The notes beneath the pieces were generated by a model. It worked only from the letters and a program-made list of their open reading frames with translations, was not told where the DNA came from and searched no databases. Shown in pieces: positions 15,601 to 25,100 of a stretch of 64,000 nt of DNA. Numbering within the stretch: the stretch's first letter is position 1; every line of letters starts with the position of its first letter. Both the position numbers and the translations under genes were made by a program. Origin of the DNA: Liolophura sinensis (taxonomy: Eukaryota; Mollusca; Polyplacophora; Chitonida; Chitonidae); contig NC_088306.1 in NCBI RefSeq assembly GCF_032854445.1, positions 7,499,924 through 7,563,923 of the forward strand. The letters are read 5' to 3'.

Positions 15601-15815
15601 TCCATGTTTTAAGAGTGTAGAACTGACACCTGCATCTTTTGATTTCTAGCTAGGGGTCTGATTACTGCTCTAAAACAGGTGAGAGCCTGGACTTACATGG
15701 ATATTTCTGAGGAAGGCTCTATAGGGTCACTGGAGTCGGGTCCTGGGAGATGCAGGGCTTCGGTCTCCAGCCCCGGGTCTTTGGCAGCCCCTTTCTTCCT
15801 ACGAACCCCAGGCAT
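662..15815 (-). CDS. STAG: Cohesin subunit SA (STAG/SCC3), N-terminal third, partial gene
   Basis: STAG proteins bind the kleisin RAD21 and are core parts of the nuclear cohesin ring that holds sister chromatids and organises loops. Coding exons in transcription order: 15815-15697, 13357-13261, 12458-12345, 11492-11319, 10576-10372, 5735-5584, 5361-5288, 3484-3361, 1651-1553, 741-662. All have AG/GT borders and matching phases, together giving 412 codons plus 2 nt. Translated pieces match the animal family closely: [125 protein letters not shown]. This covers the STAG domain and the stromalin conservative domain (from about the HRYRD motif). The first 100 residues are an acidic/basic low-complexity tail, as in the family. 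The start at 15815 is the first ATG after an acceptor at 15836. The remaining roughly 800 residues lie left of the window. Introns contain SINEs and minisatellites; none interrupts an exon. Confidence 0.95.
1085..1330. repeat. About four tandem copies of a roughly 67-bp AT-rich unit
   Basis: Units carry the block GGACACCAACTTTATTTTGT or GGACAACAG variants, then CTTTTACAGACAAACAAAAC. The array lies in a STAG intron (742-1552). Confidence 0.75.
2153..2512 (-). mobile_element. SINE-B copy, full length, in a STAG intron
   Basis: On the minus strand it starts GACCGGCCTGGATAGCACAG (A-box-like TAGCACAGTTGG follows) and ends in a CACT-repeat tail. Confidence 0.88.
3046..3335 (-). mobile_element. SINE-C copy, diverged, next to a STAG exon
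   Basis: Minus-orientation element with TTTTCAGTCATATGAAGACG near its 3' end and CTCTCAGTGCTAAGCACCAA near its 5' end. A short CCGCCAAAGTG unit is triplicated at 3160-3200. It ends about 25 bp from the donor of exon 3484-3361. Confidence 0.55.
4528..4681 (-). mobile_element. SINE-A fragment (tRNA-like head and mid body)
   Basis: The 3' part is missing. The head (GGGGCCTCCGTGGCTTCAGT) and the AGCTCATGCTGGCTTCCTCT body block are clear. It lies in a STAG intron. Confidence 0.8.
5761..5961. repeat. Degenerate tandem copies linking the STAG exon acceptor to the 47-bp array
   Basis: Three segments (5761-5824, 5825-5889, 5890-5955) each start with ATTCAGGGC or ATTCTGGGC and end with an AATATCCA-like run. 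They resemble 5694-5760, the 5' end of STAG exon 5735-5584 plus its acceptor. Later segments become steadily more like the 47-bp unit. Confidence 0.65.
5962..10009. repeat. 47-bp minisatellite, about 86 copies, in a STAG intron
   Basis: The unit is 47 bp, with CACATTCACAGCCCTGTCTG and TCAATGGTATCACCAGCAAG as its two halves. Copies are mostly over 90% identical, with recurring variants (CAGTG for CACAG, GCGAG for GCAAG, CATCAG for CACCAG). It lies wholly in the intron between STAG exons 10576-10372 and 5735-5584. Because 47 is not a multiple of 3 and the unit has no plus-strand stop in any frame, very long but meaningless open frames result. Confidence 0.97.
10854..10889 (+). other. G-quadruplex-prone tract in a STAG intron
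   Basis: Six runs of four to six G are separated by one or two bases on the plus strand. The STAG pre-mRNA would carry the C-rich complement, so any quadruplex would form in the non-transcript DNA strand. Confidence 0.6.
13790..13895 (-). mobile_element. SINE-A 3' fragment, diverged
   Basis: An ATTTATTTACTTATCTGCTT tail complement is followed by ACTCAAGAGTATTCCACTCA and the GGTGGCCAGC block, in a STAG intron. Confidence 0.6.
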
Positions 15816-15835
15816 GACTGCTTAGGATCAGAGAT
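15816..15835 (-). other. STAG: STAG 5' untranslated segment of the first coding exon
   Basis: A polypyrimidine tract and AG at 15837-15836 precede a 20-nt leader and the STAG start codon. This implies at least one upstream non-coding exon. Confidence 0.6.
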
Positions 15836-17949
15836 CTAAACAGAATGTTTTAAGGTGTTGTTACATAGAACAGCAACAACAGTCCGTATCAGTGATGAAA
15901 GGGTTCATTATACATAAATGTAGCTGTTACACGTCAGAAATACTGTCAAACAAGTGCTGTAACAAACCGGTTATTTCCTGTTCACACATGAAAATGATAT
16001 GGGTCAGGGATTTATGGGGAGTCTTTATTTCATACAGAAATAAAAATAAAAATTATATCCAACTGAATATTCAATGCTACAGTTCGGCTTTCACATGATG
16101 ACTTCTTCATCAAGCGTTACCAATTCCTGAAAACCTGAACATAGGGTGTCAAAGCGATAGGCTTTGTTTATTACATCATATTCATGGCCATTGTTATATC
16201 ATCCCTGACAAGCAACATCCGCCGTGACCAAATGAAATTTGAAACTTTCGCCTACTCAGTGACAACCTAAAAGGTACTCTATCATGACTATAGCAGCTTT
16301 CGGTCTTGGTTGAAAAGTGTTTTTCTGAGACTACCTAATTCTGGACAGTAAAATCTGAAAAACCACAAAAATTGCTTTGGAATTCATTTTCATGTGAAAA
16401 GCACACAAAAAAAAGTGCTGAAAAGTGCAGTGAAACCGAGGCTTTTTGATGGCATTATGTCTGTCATTTTTGTATAATTTGCATTCCCCGGATTTATATG
16501 AGTGAATTCTCAGAAACTAGTAAACTGTGGGTTCCCAGTACAACAGACTGTCGCAACAAAACCGACCAATTAAGTTGACTTTAATGCTGAACCAATCGTG
16601 TTCTATGTCACAGTGTTGAGTGTCAGAGATAGTACATGAGAAACCAAGCTAACAATAAGGAAGGAACCGATATATACTTTCACTAGGACAGCCCTATGTT
16701 AGGCATGGAGTTACTGTTAGACACATGGTTAACACACAGGCTCAGAATTCGCCAAGAAAATAAGTGCTGTTCTCAAATCACCTTATTTTTGTAGAACTGT
16801 CAAAACCTGACTGTCATGAGCATGGCATACCTGTACAGATTCCACGGCAGAAGAGGAAACTTTGAAAATCTTCTAAGATCTAGGATAATTTAACATTCAC
16901 GACCATTCTTGATTTGTAAAAATCTTAAAGGTGCCTTGTACATGCAAGTGTAACACAAATTTAGCCTTGAGTTGTGGTTACTCATGACCTTGTTTTTGTC
17001 ATGAAAGTTTACACATTTAGTATTTGGGTCACAAAAAATGCTATTGGTGCGTAGTTCAAAAATCGAACAAGAATAGCTACAAGTTTAGAAGTCAAGACTG
17101 AGTCTGTGCCAAGACTGAAACAGCCTTGTAAGAGCAAGCCAGTTTATGACAGTACTTACAAATACCTGAAGTAGAAACAAAGACAAAACGTGATCACTAA
17201 ACAAGTGTGGGACAGACCAGCGACTGCGAGGCACTTATTTTCTGGCTAGAGGGTGGAGATCTGGTCATAAGAAACAATTATTAAAGCAAGTTGCACAAAG
17301 CAGTGAAGCCAAATACATAAGGTGAAATGTTAGCTTGAAATAATAGAAATACATAAACCAGTATACAAGTATGTGAAAACCTTCACCCAAGCAATACCTT
17401 AACTCTTAAACCTTTTGCTTTATAAAACATACATTTTTCAGCCAGATCAGAGTTTCCAGGCTGTTCCACTGATCAAACTCCTAGAACTATGACAAAAATA
17501 TGCTGAATAGGCATTTTAGGATTCTTTGGGAGTTTACATAGACAAAATATGGGTGAAAGTCTCTGGCATAAAAACGTGCTAAACACAGGATTTTACGGTA
17601 GCTGCCATTAACGGGTTGAGATACGTCTACATATAAGCTGTTAACAGGTTAAGTTGATGAGTCGGAATATGGAAGATGTGGAATCAGGCTAGCAACTACA
17701 GTAAAATCACATCTTTCAGCTTTGATAGTTTGAGAGAGCCCCCTGACTGTCTCACCTGAATGTACATGAACTGATTTTGAAATGCCAATTAGCAAAAAAA
17801 CTTTATATATTAATCCAATGTGAACAACACACTACAGCTACATGGTACAAACAGAACAGGGTTTCATTTCACAAAGACCAAGACGAAGTAGAGTTTGATA
17901 CACGAAATAACATGGCCCACTGGAAATACCTGCAATGGAAGTTATGCTA

Positions 17950-18055
17950 TACCACTGAGGCCAGTATCAGTTTGGGAGGAAACCGAGCGGAGCCCAGGGT
18001 AACAAACGACTGTCCGCAGCTTTCTGGCCGACTTTCCCACGTTTATACAATTTCA
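17950..18055 (-). mobile_element. SINE-A body fragment, diverged
   Basis: GAGGCCAGTATCAGTTTGGG, GGAAACCGAGCGGAGCCC and CTGTCCGCAGC match the middle of SINE-A with scattered changes. Confidence 0.45.
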
Positions 18056-18489
18056 TGGTGGCAAATAGGGTGTAACTGCGAATTCATCCCAATTCATACA
18101 AGGGAAGTGTGGAGGTGACAAGCTCAGTGCAGTAGAGTCTGGTGTCAGTTTCATTTGTAAGTCTACCAACTCGACGGATAAATTATGCGATTTTCCTCCT
18201 GCCTAACCGTTTTAAATATAAGCCATCTAGGCAAGCGCATGAAACTTTGTTATTCTACTGTTAATTTATGTAACTGAGGCTTTTTCCATAAAGGATATAG
18301 TATGACAATGCTAAACTGAATAATACCGATGCAGGATGACGCGGTTGTTGTTGTTTTGCACTGTAAACACTGGCTCGGTATGAAGGAAATCTGCAGACTT
18401 AGAGAGATATATATATCTCTGATTTGATGCAACTTTCTACAGAAACACATACAGCATCCCCCTGACTAACTTCAATCACAAATACTCAC

Positions 18490-18590
18490 GCCAGCGACTC
18501 CAAAGAACGAAATAAAAAGCCTTAAATAATTATCCAAATAAATTATCCAGTTATTGATGCATTAATGGCGGGAAAGCTTCCGGTTTTACC
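18490..18590 (-). promoter_or_regulatory. Probable STAG first (non-coding) exon and promoter, with E2F and ETS motifs
   Basis: On the minus strand a strong donor (GGC then GTGAGTAT) ends an exon at 18490. No ATG-led coding sequence is evident, so it would be a 5' leader joined to the acceptor at 15836. Just upstream of it in the transcribed direction are GGCGGGAAA at 18567-18575 (exact E2F-type core) and CTTCCGG at 18577-18583 (ETS core). E2F control of cohesin and mitotic genes is known in animals; its use here is inferred from position and motif only. Confidence 0.45.
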
Positions 18591-18599
18591 CGAAGTATG

Positions 18600-21240
18600 C
18601 CGGGAACGTACGGAAGGTTTATACAAAATACCAAATTTTAAAATAGAATGGAATAAGAAGAATTATGTTTATTGCCGCTCTGTTCTACTGAACAGATCAC
18701 AAGTATAATACACCGTAAAATGAAATATATTGTGCAGTTATTATTTAGTTTTTATCTGAATAATTATCAAAAATATCTGCAAAGATAACATGAATTCCTT
18801 TATTTTACTCTATAGTATAGTTAAGGATTTGATGCAACCCCTGCACGGAAACAGCCGAAGCCTACATTTTGTTGAATGCACGTCATTTTGCACCAATTTT
18901 GAACGTGGAAAGCGGAGTAGACTTCGGTGAAAAATAGCCACAAATCTACGATTCGACAGAAGGTGGGAAAACTAGATTAGCTCGCTTTTCACGCCGCCTG
19001 TGAAGCCGATGTGGTTGTATTTTGCACTTTATTCAAAAAGACACATTTTAACTTGAAACGTTGAACACTGCACTCTTCACTCAGCAAACGCGCTGGAAAT
19101 AAATAGGTCTGGATCGTCTTGATAGTTTTAGCCACAAATTAGGCCGTCAGTGTTCAAGACATCAGAATTAATTTTCTACGATCCTCCTGTGTTTATATGA
19201 TTTTCTCATATTTTGTAATTCAGGTAGGCCTATAACATAAATAACTTTAAAATATCAGTTTCTTTAAAAAAAAAGCTCTACATATAAAACACAGTGTATA
19301 AGTTACATGTACATGTTACCCGCTTATATCTAGGCGTATAATAATGGTATTAATATTAGTAGGCCTAAAAGTTGCAAGTGGGGTAAGATGGAGAGCAGTG
19401 TCGAACTGCATACATGTGGCTCATTAACTAATATAGTGATGTGCTGAGCGAAACTAATCAGTTACACTAAATAAAAGGGCCAATAGATGCATGCCTAAAT
19501 CAGTTGCAGAAGAATATACATGTAGGCCTCCGTGGTTAGCATGCACTGACTTACGGCCCTCTAACCATTGCGGTCCCTGTGAGTTCAACACCAGCTCATG
19601 CTGGCTTCCTCTCTGGCCATATTTGAGAAGGTCTGTTAGCAACCTGTGGATGGTTGTGGGTTTTCCCCAGGCTCTGTCCGGCTTCCTCCAAATAATGCTG
19701 ACCACCATCGTATAAGAGAAACATTCTTGAGTGCACTGTAAAACACCATAGCTTTTAAACTAGTCCCATACAATATTATCCTGTGTTTTATAGTTTTAAC
19801 TAGACACAAAGTCATATTGCCATGCTTAGATCTGAGATTTCTTTCATTCTTCCCAGCTTAGCTTTCAGAAATACAGGCCTGTACTCTTCCATACTGTAAC
19901 CTGGAACTCGGTGTTTTCGAGTATGCTGTTCTCAACATGTCAAAGCTGTAAGATACAAAAACATGTTTTCTGTTATCCTTCAACAATTCTTATTTCATAT
20001 CAACTAGTTATTCGTGAATAATAAAGACCATAATGTCACATTTAACACAAATGTATCTGTTACATTGACAGCAAGCCAAACTTTGCTAACCACCATTTTC
20101 AATTAGAGTTTGCCGCACTCGGCATCGTCATGAAACTCATGGAAAGATTTGATTGAAACCAGTGAGGTGTACACCATATAAAGGGTGATTGACAAATCGT
20201 TCGAGAGTCTTAGCTTAAATCTGTGGGTTAATAATAAACAGAAATGAACTATAATCTATTATAATGTGAAAAAAGATGATTTTAGTTTTGGGAAGAGCAG
20301 CCTAGTCCAGCCTAGCAACTGAATCACGTGATTTTAAAATGGTGGTTTGCAAAGTTCTGATGCTCTCCGAAAGGTGGGGAAGGGTTAACATTTGTGTTCT
20401 TTGCAATGCTATGGTTTTTACTGTTCCCACATAATAAAGTTATATGAATTCAGAATTACTTTAAAGTCACACCACACCTCTTTTTGTGGGGCTCAGCATT
20501 GGCACTTTAGAGACATCACAGGTGACGGGAGCGAGTTCAGAGCGGTTAATGTGGAAGCTAATTAGGGAACATGCACAATCAGTTTCAGAGCTATGCCATG
20601 CTATATTATTTTTGCATGAAAACTGCCTATGTCTCAACAGCATGTCCAGGATAATGCTCAAGACTCCATAAATTTGGTACTGGGGATATTTCAAGCTGAT
20701 GAAATCCAAACCCAAATTTGTGCTGGTTTTGCTGTTTGTGTAGTCTGATGTTGGCTGAAGATGTATTCCATATTTGTTGTGTCTAAATCTCTCACCTGGG
20801 AAAGTTTGTTAGTATCCTGCTAATCATCAGTGGTGTACCTAACCCACAACTTTTTTTTCCACCCATATTACTGATGACCCATTAGTCATATAAATATATA
20901 AACATGTAAGTAAACATTTCAAGACAGGACACTGTATGCATTTTTCAAAAATAATTTTTGAAATTTGCCATACCATTGGGCCATATATTGAAAAAAAAAA
21001 TTGAATGCTCTGATTCCAAACTTGAAAGGTCACATTGTAATCATGCATTCATAAGTTTTATAAAATGCAGCACAAAATGATGCTTTCTGAGAGCTTATAA
21101 ATCTGTAAATGAAAGAAACTCGTATGATAACTAACAATCTAGGAGGCCAAACATTTTCCCCATAGCTAAAATAACTTTAGATATGACCTAGTAGTGATTG
21201 ACTATTCTGATTCATTGTGTTTGTTTGTGTTCTATTATAA
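18600..21240. other. Intergenic region between divergent STAG and CDC20
   Basis: No coding exon is recognised. It must hold the CDC20 promoter and possibly a 5' leader exon. CCAAT at 18893-18897 directly followed by TTTGAA at 18898-18903 resembles the CCAAT and CHR elements of mitotic genes, but the two abut rather than being spaced by about 30 bp, so this is weak. A degenerate SINE-A copy lies at 19525-19750. The rest shows nothing recognisable. Confidence 0.4.
19525..19750 (+). mobile_element. SINE-A copy, degenerate
   Basis: GGCCTCCGTGGTTAGC head, CAGCTCATGCTGGCTTCCTC body and TTCTTGAGTGC near the end. It lies in the STAG-CDC20 intergenic region. Confidence 0.75.
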
Positions 21241-21290
21241 AGAACATACATGTACAATTAAGGAATTGGTGGAAGAGACACATTGTGAAT

Positions 21291-22051
21291 ATGGCCAGTC
21301 ATTTCAACTTTGAGAAGATGCTGAATGATGTGACAAAGTTGGACGCTCCTCTCCAGAGAGGCCCGATGATGAGATGGCAGCGCAAAGCCCAGGAAAAGGG
21401 TCTGTTGACGGTTCCATTGGACACAGGGAGGGGTAACGTATTAGCCACAGATAACTGTCATGACTGTTGTAACTCAATATTTACTTCCATACATATAGTG
21501 TACAGGCAGCAAATAAATGCAAGTCTGATTTATTAAGGGAGGTTCATCAGAAGGCGGCTACCAGTTATCTGCAACCTTGTACTTTTGGAAAAAAATGAGC
21601 AGGATTCTGCTTTTTCCAAAGCTCTTAATTTATTTCATTTATTAAAGTCTACTTTTCCCAGGTTGCCATGTATTGAAAAAGACAGTGAAAACCTTGACTT
21701 ATTGTCCAGTTTTCAAAATGAAATCAAAACATATTTCCTCTTATTCACTTATTTATGAAAAAAATGGACTACCAATTTCAGACCTGAAAGTGGATGTTGA
21801 AAATGTGTTCACAAGAATTTTCAGTTGATTGCAGTCCATTAAAGGGAGATAACCCTCATAGCGGACAGTTACTCATTTTGGTAGGGTGTACATGTCCCCA
21901 TTGGGATTGCCCGGTCTTACTGACGGCCCACTGGAGTAAAGCCTTAATACATGTCAGAAGAACTATGGTAGGCCACACAAAGTCTCCTCATTTCAGACTT
22001 GCTTTTTGTTTGCTGTTCAGTATAGCACCTGCAGAAAGACAATCAAAGACA

Positions 22052-22100
<49 letters not shown>

Positions 22101-25100
22101 CCTATATATTACCATAAGATTCTCAGTGGAAATCTCGTGGTACTAGAACTCAACCTGATGTGACATAATACTTACAACATTTTGCTCATTGTAAAGCATG
22201 GCCTTAGTTGAAATTTCCTGCAGGCAGCAATTTCTACTTTTTTTAAAGTTTGGGTTGGTAAGATATTGTTAAGTCCATATTTACTTGTAACTGGAGTGCT
22301 TTCCCCTGGTACTGTGGCATGCAGTTAGCATGCAAGCAGAGTACAGTGACTCATAAGACTCTCACTTATGCTGTTGCTGTGAGTTCAAGTCCAGCTCATA
22401 CTGGCTTCCTTTCTGGTTGTATATGGGAAAGTCTAGAGACAGCCTGCATATGGTTGTGGGTTACCCCAGGGCTCTTCCCGTTTTCCCCCCCAACCCTAAT
22501 GATGGCTGCCTTAGCATAAGTGAAATATTCTTGAGTGAAATGTAAAATAAGAATTAAATAAAGGAACAAATAAAGCTGTCATGTTGCAAGTGTATTGTGA
22601 TTGTCTTTAGTATGGTACAAAACAAGAATCAAAAAAAATAATTAAATACCCTAAAAATTGGCAACTTACATGAAGTCATACATGTAAGATTTTTGAAGAC
22701 TAAGATGGTGGCGTCACATGAACTTTATGGGGCAACCTCTCCAGATTAGATAACATTTCTCTAATTTGCCATTTATGGTAGTCATTAAAAAGTGATATTT
22801 GTTTTTCCCAGCATCCTCTTATTCACCACGAAAACCCAGGTCAGCAGGGCTTAGTGCAAGGACTCCGGGGAAAACACCCAATACACCACACAGTGGTTCT
22901 GAGATCACTCCCAAAACACCATCTAAAACACCTGGAAAATCCTTGCCTCTCAAGACCTCAAAGACACCGTCGAAAAAGACCTCAAAGACCCCCAGTAAGA
23001 AATTATCTCGCACCCCATCAGTTGGGCAGAAGGCAGAAGACAGGTATGTCTGGATTAATTGCCTTTTGATCGGCAGGTTGTTTAACTGACAGGTCTAAAG
23101 ACAACCGGTTTTTGGTGTAAAAGCATCATTACAGACGCATCTTTAAATGTGGAGAAAACATAAAACTTAGATAAAGTTTAGATGAAAGAGTGCGAAGGGG
23201 TAGTTATAATTGTGGTCTTCAATAATTTTTTGATTTTTCATTGAAGAGTAAAATAATATTTGTATATGTAAGCCCCAGTACCAACTCTGGCCACTGTGCA
23301 CCCCTGTGGGGACACTGTGTGAGAGTGGCTGGATGTTCACTAAGGCCATAAATTTTGTACTGGTGGGCACTTCTTGCTCCCATCCCACCCTGAGAGTTTG
23401 GGGGATGAGATTTATTGCCCTACCCGTCTGGTTTTCCTGGGAGGGAAAGAGTTAATAAGTGCACTTCCAAAGCAGCATTTGTACCAATTACTATCCTCTG
23501 TATTTAGGTAAGAGTTTAGCCCTGGAGGCCTCAGAATGTTAGAATGATTGAAATATAGAATTTATGTTATTTGTTAAAGATCTTGAGCCATGTGGGATCA
23601 TTATAGATGTATTTTCAATATTTGAGTGCAACAAGTGGGTACATATATACATATATCTCTCCTTTGCTCCAAATTTCTTGTGTAAAGTTATGCCCCAGCA
23701 GTGATTTGTACTGTTGAAGTGATGTTCATTTAACTGACTCAGTTTAGGATTCTTTTGACTTGGACATTTATTAGAGCAACAGTAAGTATTACTCTGTTAC
23801 TTCATGGCTGGGTCTCCTGGTATTATTTGCAGAACTTGTACATGTACTGCAGTTGTAAAGCAATCTGTAGCCCTTTTTGTGCTTTCAGAAGCTAGTTGCA
23901 AAACAATGAGGTCTTTGAGTGCAGCTACATGTGGTCACATAGGCCTATAAGCTAACCTCTAGCTCAGACATGGGTCAAAGGGTAATTTTCCATCCCTCAT
24001 ATGGCAGCCATTAACTCTACGACTGTGGACAGGGCCTGGCTCAGAGCCTCTCTCTGGGTTTGTTTTGGTCATATAACAAAATGGCTGCCCCCATCGACTG
24101 TAAACAAACCGCTGTCGTATGTCTGTATCATCACATTGCGTCTTTATTACTTTGTCTTTTACATATTAATACCCTCATTTATCATCGGCAGTAATGCGGA
24201 TAAATGCTTGATTACTTTGTGATGATTTTTAGCCTTGTTTTGATGAAGCTGGACTCTATCAATTTCTTTACTAAGTTGTGAACATGTTGATCTCATGTGG
24301 CCAAACTGGCTTAGATGATGTATTTGATAGCTTTAGTCATGCACATTGTTTTAATGGTAGAGCGTCCGCTTCAGGACCGGTAGATCCAGGATCAATCCTT
24401 GACACCTAAGACTTTAAAAGAGGAAGTTGTAACTTCCTCGCTTGGCGTTCAGCATGAAGGGAATAGTGCAACGATTGGTTGACCCGTATCAGTATAATGG
24501 CTCGAGCGGGGTGGCTTACTTGCCTTCGGTAAGTCATCTCAGTGAAGCAACACTAAATAAAAGAGTGGTGGAAATCCGTCCTGCAACAAGGAGGCACATT
24601 ACACGTACATGCACCCTAATGATTCCTTCGTCGCCATATGACTGAAAAATTGTTGAGTACGACGTTAAACCCCAAGCACTCACTCACTCACTCACTCACA
24701 CTGTTTTGACACTGTGATAGATGAATAGATTCAGATTATTTCACATTCACAACACTTATTTGTCCACGCTAGTGTACTATGTATTAGCCATGTGCCACAT
24801 GTGTCCAGTTGTTTATACATACTCACACACTTAAGACGGGACATAAATTCATTGCATTTGCCTTCACTGACCACATATTTGTTTCTCATTCACATGTGGT
24901 GGCAGGGCCTCCGTGGCTCAGTTGGTTAGCGCGCTAGCACAGCGTAATGGCCCAGGAACCTCTCATCAATGCGTTCGCTGTGAGTTCAAGTCCAGCTCAT
25001 GCTGGCTTCCTCTCCGGCTGTACCTGGTAAGGTCCTACAGCAACCTGTGGATGGTCGTGGGTTTCCCCCAGGCTCTGCCGTGTTTCCACCCACCATAATG

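Noticed and set aside
24906..24990. tRNA gene
   Set aside because: A- and B-box-like motifs are present, but they are the head of a dispersed SINE (many copies, target-site duplications). No tRNA cloverleaf with an acceptor stem is evident.
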